A stretch of DNA of 36,702 nt from Microvirga arabica. GTDB taxonomy: Bacteria > Pseudomonadota > Alphaproteobacteria > Rhizobiales > Beijerinckiaceae. The DNA is taken from positions 1-36,702 of the forward strand of contig NZ_JAFBID010000066.1 in assembly GCF_016811235.1 (NCBI RefSeq), in the 5' to 3' direction. Positions 26,103-33,560 of the stretch are shown piece after piece (within the stretch, counting starts at the first letter, position 1; each line of letters opens with the position of its first letter). Made by a program: the position numbers and the translations under genes. Under the pieces are notes generated by a model. The model searched no databases. It was not told the DNA's origin and saw only the letters and a program-made list of their open reading frames with translations.

Positions 26103-27263
26103 TCAGGCTTTCTGGATCGCGGGAGCGCGCGTCGGCAGAAGATTGTTGAAGGCCCTCAGGAACTTGGCCTGAGCCGATCGCATGGCAGGACCTTGCAGGA
26201 TCAGCAGCAGGCTGATCAGGGTGCTGGCCAGCGGCACGGCATAGATTGCGACGACCGCGGCCGAGGTCCGTGCGACGCCGCTCGAAGCGGCAAAGCCGAG
26301 GATTCGCATCAGCACGATCGCCACCACCGCGCTGGCGATTGCCACGCCACGCCCCTGGCGCGTCGTGCGGGGTTCGCCGAGAGCCGCGAAGGCAATCATC
26401 ATCATGGCGAGAGGGTAGAGCCAGGAGGACAGGCGCTCATGAAGTTCGGCCCGGAAGCGCCCCGATTGTTTCTGGTAGATAGGTTCGCTCTTGTCGGGGA
26501 ACAGGAGCTGGAGGGTGCTGCGCTCCCGCGGCTTGTAGATGACCTCTCCGCCTTCCTTGTTGAAGGCCGACAGGTCGACCGCATAGCGCTCGAAGGCGAC
26601 GATGGAGGAATCGCGGCTGTTCGGCTCCTTGCGCTGAACGCTTCCCTTCTGGAGCACGAGATAGGACGTTCCGTTCTGCTCGGCGGTCTGGCCCCGCTCT
26701 GCCAGATACACGATGGCTTTGTCCTTCTCCCGAAGGTCTTCCATGAAGATCCCGAGCAGGGAATCGCCCTGGCGTTCCCGGTAATGGAAGGTGATGCCGT
26801 TATCCAGGCTGATGAACTGGCCCTCCTTGGCCATGGTGCCCACGAAGTCGGCGCGGATCTTCGTGAACAGCTGGCGCATCTCCTGGAAGCTTGCGGGCAT
26901 GATGTGGATCGAGATGATGCCCACAGCCAGGCAGACGAAGGCCGCCAGTGCCAGGAAGGGCCGCAGCAGCCGCCCTGGCGGCATGCCCCCGGCGCTCATG
27001 ACAATCAGTTCGGAATCCCCGTTCAGCTTGTTCAGGGTGTAGATGGTGGCCAGAAACAGAGCGACCGGCGCGATGACGCTGATCAGGGCCGGCAGCGAGA
27101 GCCCGGTCACGGTCAGGAAGATCAGAAGCGTCTGGCCCTTGCCGGTCAGCAGGTCGAGTTCCCGCAGGGCCTGCGTGATCCAGATCACGCCCGTGAGGAC
27201 GACCAGGCACGCGGCGAAGGCGCTGAATGTGATTTTCAGGATGTAGCGTTCGAGAAGTGTCAT
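26103..27263 (-). CDS. lptF: LPS export ABC transporter permease LptF
   Basis: Partner of LptG in the LPS-extracting ABC transporter. 386 residues begin MTLLERYILKITF, the usual amphipathic N-terminal helix, followed by six predicted membrane helices (three N-terminal within about 12-125, three C-terminal within about 285-365) around a periplasmic jellyroll. The cytoplasmic coupling segment LSAGGMPPGRLLRP (near 89-102) matches the LptF/G family. It is first in the minus-strand run lptF-lptG-lptD-pdxA-rsmA, diverging from pepA. Confidence 0.93.
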   Translation of the reverse strand: MTLLERYILKITFSAFAACLVVLTGVIWITQALRELDLLTGKGQTLLIFLTVTGLSLPALISVIAPVALFLATIYTLNKLNGDSELIVMSAGGMPPGRLLRPFLALAAFVCLAVGIISIHIMPASFQEMRQLFTKIRADFVGTMAKEGQFISLDNGITFHYRERQGDSLLGIFMEDLREKDKAIVYLAERGQTAEQNGTSYLVLQKGSVQRKEPNSRDSSIVAFERYAVDLSAFNKEGGEVIYKPRERSTLQLLFPDKSEPIYQKQSGRFRAELHERLSSWLYPLAMMMIAFAALGEPRTTRQGRGVAIASAVVAIVLMRILGFAASSGVARTSAAVVAIYAVPLASTLISLLLILQGPAMRSAQAKFLRAFNNLLPTRAPAIQKA

Positions 27264-27390
27264 AAGGCCCTTCGCCCCCGGGCGGTTGCGCCCTGGGTAT
27301 CGTGTCGGACTGTCTCAGGCAAGACGGCCGTTTTCAACAGCCTGAGATTGCGCCGATTTCACGGCAGCTTCCCCCTGATCCCAGCTGCAA

Positions 27391-27396
27391 TATGAT
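27391..27396 (+). promoter_or_regulatory. Candidate -10 box upstream of pepA
   Basis: TATGAT lies 82 bases before the pepA start in the otherwise GC-rich lptF/pepA divergent gap (27264-27477). The -35 region 17 bases upstream (CTTCCC) is poor, so this is tentative. A hairpin with 7-bp outer stem, CTCAGGC 27314-27320 / GCCTGAG 27340-27346, also lies in this gap. Confidence 0.3.
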
Positions 27397-27477
27397 ATAT
27401 GTCCCAACCGTCACCACCGCGCATCAGCGTCGCAGCCGGCCCCAAGACCGGACATGCACCAGAACAAAGAGGATTTC

Positions 27478-28974
27478 ATGGCCGACAGCTTCAAGATCGA
27501 CTTCCAAGCCCACGGCAAAGTCGAATCCGGCGATCTCATCGTCTTCGTCGGAGAAAATCTCAAGCCCTCCGCCGCCGTGGCCAAGCAGCTCGGGTCGAAG
27601 GCCGTCGATCTGATCGCCAAAGCTGCCGCTGCGGAAAGCTTCAAGGGCAAAGCCAAGTCCGCCATGTCGATTGTGGTTCCCTCAGGCCTCTCCGTTGATC
27701 GGCTGATTGTGATCGGCGTCGGCGGCGAGAAGGACCGGAACGATGTCGACTTCGTCCAGATGGGTGGCCTGATTGCCGGCAAGGTGAACGGAAAGCTCGC
27801 GACGGTGGTCCTGGACCTGCCCGACATCGAGGTCACGCCGGAGGCCGTGGCCGACACCGCGGTCGGCGTTGGCCTTCGCCGCTACAGCTTCGACCGCTAC
27901 AAGACCAAGAAGAAGGACGAGGACAACGGGAAGGCCGGCGGACGGCTTGTCTTCAGCGTCGCCGACCCGGCTGCGGTCAAGAAGGCCTACAAGACCCGCG
28001 AGGGAATCCAGCAGGGCGTCATCATCGCCCGCGACCTCGTCAACGAGCCGCCGAACGTGCTGGGACCGCAGGAATTCGCCGCCCGCGCCCAGGCCCTGAC
28101 CAAGCTTGGCGTCGAGGTGGAGATCCTCGACGACAAGGCCATGAGGAAGCTCGGCATGGGGGCGCTGCTCGGCGTGGCTCAGGGTTCCGTGCGCGGCGGC
28201 CGGGTCGCCATCATGCGCTGGAACGGCGGCAAGGCGAACGACAAGCCCATCGCCTTCGTGGGCAAAGGCGTCGTTTTCGACACCGGCGGCATCTCGATCA
28301 AGCCGGGCGCCGGCATGGAGGACATGAAGGGCGACATGGCGGGCGCCGCCTGCGTGGTCGGGCTCATGCACGCGCTTGCAAGCCGCAAGGCCAAGGCCAA
28401 CGTGGTAGGCGCCATCGGCCTTGTGGAGAACATGCCCGACGGCAATGCCCAGCGGCCCGGCGACATCGTCACCACCATGTCGGGCCAAACCATCGAGATC
28501 ATCAACACGGATGCCGAGGGCCGTCTCGTTCTGGCTGACGTGCTCTGGTACGTGCAGGACCGCTTCAAGCCGAAGTTCATGATCGACCTCGCAACGCTCA
28601 CGGGTGCGATCATGGTGGCTCTGGCCCAGGAATATGCCGGCCTGTTCTCGAACAACGACGAACTGGCCGAGCGCCTGACCGTGGCCGGCAAGGCCACGGG
28701 CGAGCGGGTCTGGCGCATGCCGCTGGGCCCGGAATTCGACAAGATGATCGAATCCAAGTTCGCCGATATGAAGAACTCGGCCGGACGCTTCGGCGGGTCG
28801 AGCACGGCGGCGGCGCTTCTGCAGCGCTTCGTCAACGACGTGCCCTGGGCCCATCTCGACATCGCCGGCACGGCCATGGGCTCGCCGGCAACCGAGATCA
28901 ACAAGGGTTGGAGCTCCGGCTGGGGCGTGCGCCTCCTCGACCGTCTCGTCCGTGATCATTACGAGGCCCGGTAA
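27478..28974 (+). CDS. pepA: Leucyl aminopeptidase (M17)
   Basis: Cytosolic two-metal aminopeptidase that releases N-terminal residues from peptides. The 498-residue protein keeps every catalytic residue, each shifted by seven from E. coli PepA: Lys263, Asp268, Lys275, Asp286, Asp345, Glu347 and Arg349. The signature NTDAEGRL is at 343-350. ATG 27478 is chosen with AGAGG upstream; another ATG at 27454 would add eight residues. In E. coli PepA also binds DNA in Xer recombination and carAB control, but whether this one does cannot be judged. pepA followed by holC is a conserved pair. Confidence 0.96.
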   Translation: MADSFKIDFQAHGKVESGDLIVFVGENLKPSAAVAKQLGSKAVDLIAKAAAAESFKGKAKSAMSIVVPSGLSVDRLIVIGVGGEKDRNDVDFVQMGGLIAGKVNGKLATVVLDLPDIEVTPEAVADTAVGVGLRRYSFDRYKTKKKDEDNGKAGGRLVFSVADPAAVKKAYKTREGIQQGVIIARDLVNEPPNVLGPQEFAARAQALTKLGVEVEILDDKAMRKLGMGALLGVAQGSVRGGRVAIMRWNGGKANDKPIAFVGKGVVFDTGGISIKPGAGMEDMKGDMAGAACVVGLMHALASRKAKANVVGAIGLVENMPDGNAQRPGDIVTTMSGQTIEIINTDAEGRLVLADVLWYVQDRFKPKFMIDLATLTGAIMVALAQEYAGLFSNNDELAERLTVAGKATGERVWRMPLGPEFDKMIESKFADMKNSAGRFGGSSTAAALLQRFVNDVPWAHLDIAGTAMGSPATEINKGWSSGWGVRLLDRLVRDHYEAR

Positions 28975-28984
28975 TCCTACATAA

Positions 28985-29036
28985 CGTCATCCCGGGGCTG
29001 CGCAGCAGGACCCGGGATCGCTTGACGAGAATGACG
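28985..29036. repeat. REP-like palindromic element, copy 1
   Basis: Nested inverted repeats CGTCAT (28985-28990) / ATGACG (29031-29036) and ATCCCGGG (28989-28996) / CCCGGGAT (29011-29018). The left arm GTCATCCCGG-nn-CTGCGC (28986-29003) matches copy 2 at 16 of 18 bases, 60 bases away. It follows pepA by 10 bases and may end or stabilise its transcript. Confidence 0.75.
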
Positions 29037-29042
29037 CTTGAT

Positions 29043-29086
29043 CCTGTCATCCCGGATCTGCGCCTCGCTCCGTCCGGGATGACAGG
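29043..29086. repeat. REP-like palindromic element, copy 2
   Basis: A perfect 14-bp stem, CCTGTCATCCCGGA (29043-29056) and TCCGGGATGACAGG (29073-29086), with a 16-base loop. Its right arm runs into the AGGAG ribosome binding site of holC, whose ATG is at 29093. Confidence 0.85.
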
Positions 29087-29092
29087 AGTATT

Positions 29093-29545
29093 ATGACCGA
29101 GGTCCTTTTCTACCATCTCCAGCATCAGCCGCTCGAGGCCGTGCTGCCCACGCTCCTGCAGAAGACGCTGGAGCGCGGGTGGCGCGCAGTAATTCAGGTG
29201 ACGACGGAGGAGCGCATGTCCGCCCTCGACGATCACCTGTGGACCTTCACCGACGAGAGTTTCCTGCCGCACGGTACGGACCGGGAGGCCCACGCAGCGG
29301 ACCAGCCGATCCTCATCACCCTGTCAGGCGACAATCCCAACGGCGCCTCCATCCGCTTCCTTGTGGAAGGCGCCAGCCTACCGGAGAATATGGCCGCCTA
29401 CCAGCGCCTGGCAATCCTGTTCGACGGCAACGACATCCAGGCGCTCGCCTTCGCCCGCGACCAGTGGCGGGCCGTGAAGGAGGGCGGCCACGACGCAACC
29501 TATTGGCAGCAGGACGAGAGCGGCCGCTGGCAGCGGAAGGCGTGA
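29093..29545 (+). CDS. holC: DNA polymerase III chi subunit
   Basis: Links the clamp-loader to SSB at the replication fork. The 150-residue protein begins TEVLFYHLQHQPLEAVLP and has the RGWRAVIQV strand, DDHLWTFTDESFLPHG, and the C-terminal AYQRLAILFDGND typical of alphaproteobacterial HolC. Its position directly after pepA matches the conserved pepA-holC order. AGGAG gives the ribosome binding site, but the first three bases of that site lie within a 14-bp REP-like hairpin, which may limit initiation. Confidence 0.93.
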   Translation: MTEVLFYHLQHQPLEAVLPTLLQKTLERGWRAVIQVTTEERMSALDDHLWTFTDESFLPHGTDREAHAADQPILITLSGDNPNGASIRFLVEGASLPENMAAYQRLAILFDGNDIQALAFARDQWRAVKEGGHDATYWQQDESGRWQRKA

Positions 29546-29571
29546 GTTTCTAAAAGATTAATCCTGAAGCT

Positions 29572-29682
29572 CTCATCCTGAGGAGGTGGCGTCAGTGACC
29601 GTCTTGAAGGATCAGGGAGTCTCCGGTGCGTTCTGGAAGCTCCTTCGAGACGGATTGCTCACGCAATCCTCCTCAGGATGAG
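29572..29682. repeat. Long-loop inverted repeat element (15-bp arms)
   Basis: Perfect 15-bp inverted arms CTCATCCTGAGGAGG (29572-29586) and CCTCCTCAGGATGAG (29668-29682) enclose about 81 bases. This resembles the dispersed intergenic palindromes with CTCATCCTGAGGAG ends known from many Rhizobiales genomes. It occupies the holC / carboxypeptidase gap and carries no gene. Confidence 0.75.
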
Positions 29683-29786
29683 GTTTGGGGCTGATCTGCA
29701 AGCTGGGAACACGAACTCTTCATCGCCCCGGCGCTTGCCGCCGGGGGCGGGGTCTCCAGTTTCAGGACGGCCACAAGGATGTTCCG

Positions 29787-31331
29787 ATGACCGTCAACAT
29801 GCGCCTCACCCTGTACGCCGCCCTGTTTCTCTCGCTGGCTCTTCCCCTGGGCGTCGGAGCCCAGGAACAGCAGCCGCAAGGACAGCCGCAGGAGCAGCGC
29901 AGGCCCCGGCCGGAGGCCAGGGATGCGCAGGCGCTGCCGCCGGAATCGCTGACGCGGCATACGCTTCAGCTGCCGGGGCGCACTCTGTCCTTTACGGCAA
30001 CTGCTGGGCATCTGACCCTGGCCGATCCGCAGGGTGCGCCGCAGGCGGAGATCGGGTTTGTCGCCTACACCCGGGACGATGCGGATCCGGCACAGAGGCC
30101 CGTGACCTTCGCGGTGAATGGCGGCCCGGGCGCGTCCTCGGCCTATCTGCATCTCCTCGCTGTCGGGCCGTGGCTCCTGCCGCTGGATGGCCCGACGATC
30201 AGCCCCTCGGCTCCCCCGGCGCTCGTGCCCAATGCCGAGACCTGGCTCGACTTCACCGATCTCGTTTTCATCGATCCGCCGGGAACCGGCTACAGCCGGG
30301 TGGTCGGCGGCGATCCTGTGCGGGAGCGCTTCTATTCTGTTCAAGGTGACATCGATGGGCTTGCAGCCTTCGTGATGCGCTGGCTCAAGGAGAAGAACCG
30401 GCTCGTGTCGCCGAAATTCTTTGCCGGCGAAAGCTACGGCGGCTTCCGTGGTCCGCTGCTGGCCCAGAAGCTCCAGAGCGATCAGGGCATCGGGTTCAGT
30501 GGCCTGGTTCTCGTCTCGCCTGTTCTCGACTTCGACTGGCTCGACCAGGGCGCCGGTGCGCCCTGGACCAGCGCGGCGCTCCTGCCGTCGCTGGCGGCGG
30601 CAAACCTTTCGCGGAACGGTTCCGTGTCACGCGAAGCGCTGAAGGATGCGGAGGCCTATGCGTCCGGCGAGTATCTTGTCGATCTCATGCGCGGTCTCCA
30701 GGACAAGGAGGCGGTGGAGCGTGTCAGCCGGCGCGTCGCCGAACTGAGCGGGCTCAGCCCCGAGGTCTCGCGGCGTCTGGCAGGCCGCATCGACATGCGA
30801 GCGGCTCAGCGGGAACTGCGGCGCGGCTCGTCCGAGATCGTCAGCGCCTACGACACCAATGTGGCGATCGCAGACCCGAACCCTAACGCCCAGGTCTCCC
30901 GATTCGAGGATCCGGTGCTCGACGGCATGACGGCACCGTTGTCGAGTGCGATCATTCATCACCTGGCGCACACCCTGAACTACAAGGCGGAGGGGCGCTA
31001 CAGCCTGCTCAATGGTTCCGTCAACGGCGCATGGCGCTGGGGCGGCGGGCGCAGCGGCCCTGAAAACCTGGAGGAACTGCGGCAGGCCCTGGCGCTCGAC
31101 GGCAAGCTGCGCGTGCTCGTCACCCACGGCTTCACAGATCTCGTGACGCCATATTTCGCGTCCCAACTGCTCCTGAACCAGCTGCCCGATCTCGGCCCCC
31201 AGAAGCGCGTAGGCCTGACGGTTTACGAAGGCGGTCACATGTTCTATTCGCGGCAGGCGTCGCGGCAGGCCTTCAAGGCCGATGTGCAGCGGCTCGTTGA
31301 CGAGGCCCTGCAGGCGAGGGCGGCCGATTAG
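29787..31331 (+). CDS. Secreted serine carboxypeptidase (peptidase S10)
   Basis: Exported S10-family peptidase, a family best known from eukaryotic carboxypeptidase Y but present in some proteobacteria. 514 residues counted from ATG 29787 (AAGGA upstream). A signal peptide ends near GVGA-QEQQ, then comes a Gln/Arg/Pro-rich linker (about 26-48). Catalytic Ser216 lies in GESYGGFRGP, Asp451 in THGFTDLVTPY and His484 in YEGGHMFYSR. The oxyanion motif NGGPGASSAY (111-120) and PPGTGYSR are classic. A second ATG at 29799 is an alternative start. The lipoprotein gene follows after 13 bases, so the two may act together in the periplasm; the substrate is unknown. Confidence 0.92.
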   Translation: MTVNMRLTLYAALFLSLALPLGVGAQEQQPQGQPQEQRRPRPEARDAQALPPESLTRHTLQLPGRTLSFTATAGHLTLADPQGAPQAEIGFVAYTRDDADPAQRPVTFAVNGGPGASSAYLHLLAVGPWLLPLDGPTISPSAPPALVPNAETWLDFTDLVFIDPPGTGYSRVVGGDPVRERFYSVQGDIDGLAAFVMRWLKEKNRLVSPKFFAGESYGGFRGPLLAQKLQSDQGIGFSGLVLVSPVLDFDWLDQGAGAPWTSAALLPSLAAANLSRNGSVSREALKDAEAYASGEYLVDLMRGLQDKEAVERVSRRVAELSGLSPEVSRRLAGRIDMRAAQRELRRGSSEIVSAYDTNVAIADPNPNAQVSRFEDPVLDGMTAPLSSAIIHHLAHTLNYKAEGRYSLLNGSVNGAWRWGGGRSGPENLEELRQALALDGKLRVLVTHGFTDLVTPYFASQLLLNQLPDLGPQKRVGLTVYEGGHMFYSRQASRQAFKADVQRLVDEALQARAAD

Positions 31332-31344
31332 GGGGATTGGTGGA

Positions 31345-31728
31345 ATGCGTAAAAGAGTTCTGTCGAGTGTCGCCTTTGTGGCGCTGGGTCTGGCAGCGTG
31401 CGGCAGCACGCGCAGTGCGCCGCCATCTGCGGCCGCTCCCGTGGCCGCCGCGCCTGCGCCCTCGGCTGCGTTGGGTCCCGTGATCGACGGCCCCGTCCTC
31501 GGTCCGGACGGCCGCTGCACCGGCACGCCTGCGGGCACGGCGACGGCCATCGAACCCGGCATTGCGGAATGCGATCTCGTACGCCTGAAGGGCAAGCCCG
31601 CCACCGACGTGCTCGTGGGCGAGAGCGGCAAGGGCCAGCGCGAGGTGCAGGTGCTCTATTCAGAACCCGGCGGCCGCGAGCTGTATTTCTTCGTCAACAA
31701 CAGGCTCGACCGTGTGGTGAAACCTTAA
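31345..31728 (+). CDS. Small lipoprotein, possibly BamE/SmpA-like fold
   Basis: A 127-residue exported lipoprotein. A short basic n-region (MRKR) and hydrophobic stretch lead to the lipobox LAAC with lipidated Cys19. An Ala/Pro-rich linker follows (about 23-43). The C-terminal domain (about 68-127) has the pattern IEPGIAECDLV, KGKPATDVL, QVLYSEPGGRELYFFVNNRLDRV. It recalls the BamE/SmpA two-helix plus three-strand fold, where a helix-initiating G-x-x-x-x-x-V-x-x-x-x-G-x-P is followed by strands ending in a Phe-rich hairpin; this is inference from pattern only. Two further Cys (in DGRC and AEC) may pair. It starts 13 bases after the carboxypeptidase stop. Confidence 0.82.
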   Translation: MRKRVLSSVAFVALGLAACGSTRSAPPSAAAPVAAAPAPSAALGPVIDGPVLGPDGRCTGTPAGTATAIEPGIAECDLVRLKGKPATDVLVGESGKGQREVQVLYSEPGGRELYFFVNNRLDRVVKP

Positions 31729-31780
31729 GGTCTGTTTCCTCAGCCTGAGCCCTTCCGGTTCAACGTTTCTGAGCCTGTAA

Positions 31781-31815
31781 ACAAAAATGGCCGCAACGAG
31801 TGCGGCCATTTTTGT
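31781..31815. terminator. Bidirectional rho-independent terminator
   Basis: A 15-bp perfect stem, ACAAAAATGGCCGCA and TGCGGCCATTTTTGT, with a 5-base loop ACGAG. The A and T runs inside the arms give a U-tract in either direction, so it serves the lipoprotein gene (plus) and the RTX gene (minus). Confidence 0.92.
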
Positions 31816-31841
31816 TGATGAGCAATGCGGTCTCAGATGAT

Positions 31842-32499
31842 TTAGTCGAACCTCATGTCGGATGCGAGGCCGGCATTCTTGAGCACGACGCCTGTTTCGA
31901 AATAGCCGTCCGCATTGAGGTCGGAGATCAGGAAGCCCTTGTCAGTGTCGGGATTGAACAGGAACACGTGCCTGACGTTCGTATCGCGATACAGGAAGTC
32001 GGCGTCGGAAGCCGCCGTTGCGATGGAAAGCGCGTCCGTCTCGACCTCGCGGTAGTTCCGTGACGTTCCCCTGATGGTCATGTCGATGGAATCGAAGGAC
32101 CGGTTCCAGTCGGTGATCGTGTCGGCTGTTCTCGTCGTGATGCAGGAATCGCCTCTCTTGAAGACGAACTCGTCTTCTCCCGTTCCGCCGATCAGCGTGT
32201 CGCGTCCTGTGCCACCGGACAGAAGATCGTCGCCCGTGCCGCCGGAGAGGTAATCGAGCCCGGAACCGCCATAGAGGTCGTCGAAGTCTGCGCTGCCGAA
32301 AAGGTCGTCGTCGCCGGCGCCGCCGATCAGGTAGTCGTCCCCAAAGCCGCCGTAGATCCTATCGTGGCCCAGTCGCCATAAATGTCGTCGTCCCCATCCC
32401 AGCCGTCGATCACATCGTTGCCGCTATAGCCGTAGATGATGTCCGAGGTGTCGAAACCATCGATAATGTCGTCGAAGTCATCCCGTAGATGGTCGCCAT
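31842..32499 (-). pseudogene. RTX calcium-binding protein, broken by two 1-base frameshifts
   Basis: A repeat-in-toxin protein that would be exported by a type I system. Starting at ATG 32499 (GGAGA upstream) it reads MATIYG, then needs one extra G in the G-run at 32482-32484, and another in the run at 32368-32370. With both restored the gene is 660 bases, 219 residues, in one frame to the stop. The product would have about eight glycine/aspartate nonapeptides (GGxGxDxLx, residues about 14-110) such as GGSGLDYLS and GGTGDDLLS, then a C-terminal secretion domain with ITDWNRSFDSIDMTI. As written, translation from 32499 stops after about 29 codons; only a 79-codon C-terminal frame (from 32081) is intact. 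No transporter genes lie nearby. Sequencing error in homopolymers is a real alternative. Confidence 0.85.
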
Positions 32500-32783
32500 C
32501 GTTGTCTCCGCAGTCTACTGTTGCCGGGCTGCTTTGGTTGCGAGACCTGTCGAAGGTTCAGGCCCGAGTTGTGCCACAGGGCGGTTAACCTCTCGTGACT
32601 GCATCATCGGACAGGATGGCTGAATGGTGGCAAGGCGGCCCGTTCATCGACCGTATAGCTGCCGGTCCGCCGCGAAGTGAGATCAGGATTAACAATTGAT
32701 GAAGAACGGGTCTCGGCGCAAGGCATGTGGTGCGGCCCGCCCCGTCATTCCCTGCTGCGCGGAGCACACCGCCTCAATCGGCG
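32500..32783. other. Intergenic region upstream of the RTX gene
   Basis: With the following terminator this makes a gap of about 356 bases (32500-32855). I see no credible gene on either strand: short open frames here lack ribosome binding sites and family features. The minus-strand promoter of the RTX gene should lie here, but no clear boxes stand out. Confidence 0.4.
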
Positions 32784-32818
32784 AAAAGGCGAGCGTACAG
32801 GTCGTACGCTCGCCTCCT
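32784..32818 (-). terminator. Rho-independent terminator of the secreted-protein gene
   Basis: Perfect 12-bp stem, AGGCGAGCGTAC (32787-32798) and GTACGCTCGCCT (32804-32815), with loop AGGTC; on the minus strand it is followed by TTTT. It lies about 40 bases beyond the stop of the gene at 32856. Confidence 0.87.
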
Positions 32819-32855
32819 CGGTTCCTCAGCCAGATATCGACTGCCCGCCTCCGGA

Positions 32856-33263
32856 TCAGTAAACCTCATAGGATCTGTAGGGCTCTTCGTATCCATCGTC
32901 GAAGTCCCGATACCCGCGATCATACTCGCGGAAGGATCTGCGATAGCCGTCATCGTATCGCCTCGGCCGCTCCTCGTACCGTCTCGGCCCCCTATCGTAT
33001 CCGCGGGTGACATAGGCGCAGCGCTTGGCAATGCCCGGAGCGGGATCGCCGAATACCCTGTTGGAGCACGGGACACCGCCCTCTCGGACGTAAACCTCGA
33101 CGCTGCGACCGGGAATGCCGTAGATCACGCGGGTCCCATAGGGAACGCGGCAGAACCCGTTCTCCCGGGCGCAAGGCACCAACCCTTGCGCCTGTGCCCC
33201 CGACGGTGCCGCGACGATGGCGCTGCCGATGAGCAAAGCGGTGGCCAAAACTGCACGAAACAT
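32856..33263 (-). CDS. Secreted Cys-motif protein with Tyr/Arg/Asp-rich tail
   Basis: I do not recognise a named family. ATG 33263 is chosen because GGAG precedes it and a good signal peptide follows (MFRAVLATALLIGSAIVAAP, cleavage near AQA-QG); the frame stays open 24 codons further upstream. The mature protein of about 110 residues has two parts. The first (about 26-87) is a compact module with four Cys: LVPCARENGFCRVP, RVIYGIPGRSVEVYV, and VPCSNRVFGDPAPGIAKRC. A similar C-x(5)-C and FGDPxPG-x-K-x-C pattern occurs in small secreted domains I have seen in other bacteria, so two disulfides are likely. The second (about 88-135) is a low-complexity tail of Arg, Tyr, Asp and Glu. Function is unknown; it has its own terminator. 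Confidence 0.8.
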   Translation of the reverse strand: MFRAVLATALLIGSAIVAAPSGAQAQGLVPCARENGFCRVPYGTRVIYGIPGRSVEVYVREGGVPCSNRVFGDPAPGIAKRCAYVTRGYDRGPRRYEERPRRYDDGYRRSFREYDRGYRDFDDGYEEPYRSYEVY

Positions 33264-33350
33264 GTCCGTTCTCCATTCCAGGTGTATCAACATACGCCTT
33301 TCATGATGAACGCGGCAGTAATGGCGCGTGTTCACGACCGAGGTGGCTGC

Positions 33351-33488
33351 TTACCGCCACACGCCTGGGGACGCTGCCAGGGGATAAGCGTCATTGGCGC
33401 TCGCGACCGGCTGCGGCCTGATCATTACGAGCGGCAGGACGGCGTGGGAGAACAGCTTCGTGGTGCAGTAAGTCAGGACTTGAGCCAT
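33351..33488 (-). CDS. Tiny putative exported peptide gene A (45 codons)
   Basis: A short frame starting at ATG 33488 with GGAGG five bases upstream and ending at TAA 33351. The 45-residue product aligns without any gap to the neighbouring 60-codon gene at 33561-33743: shared Met1, Cys8, Thr9, Phe13, Pro19, Ala29, Asn32 and Asp33, plus similar residues (Lys/Arg11, Ser/Thr14, Leu/Met20). A hydrophobic stretch (LFSHAVLPLVMI) and PVASA-ND suggest a signal peptide that would leave a 12-14 residue mature peptide. No known family recognised. The shared pattern with a tandem neighbour is the main reason to think it is real or a recent relic. Confidence 0.45.
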   Translation of the reverse strand: MAQVLTYCTTKLFSHAVLPLVMIRPQPVASANDAYPLAASPGVWR

Positions 33489-33560
33489 CAAAGCCTCCAT
33501 CGAGGAAAGCCGGACGCTAGCCTCGGATGGAACAGCCCGCTGTGCTCCCCCGCACCTGGC

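Noticed and set aside
32585..32767. A 60-codon minus-strand frame upstream of the RTX gene
   Set aside because: No ribosome binding site, no signal peptide and no similarity to the tiny paralogous genes at 33351-33743.
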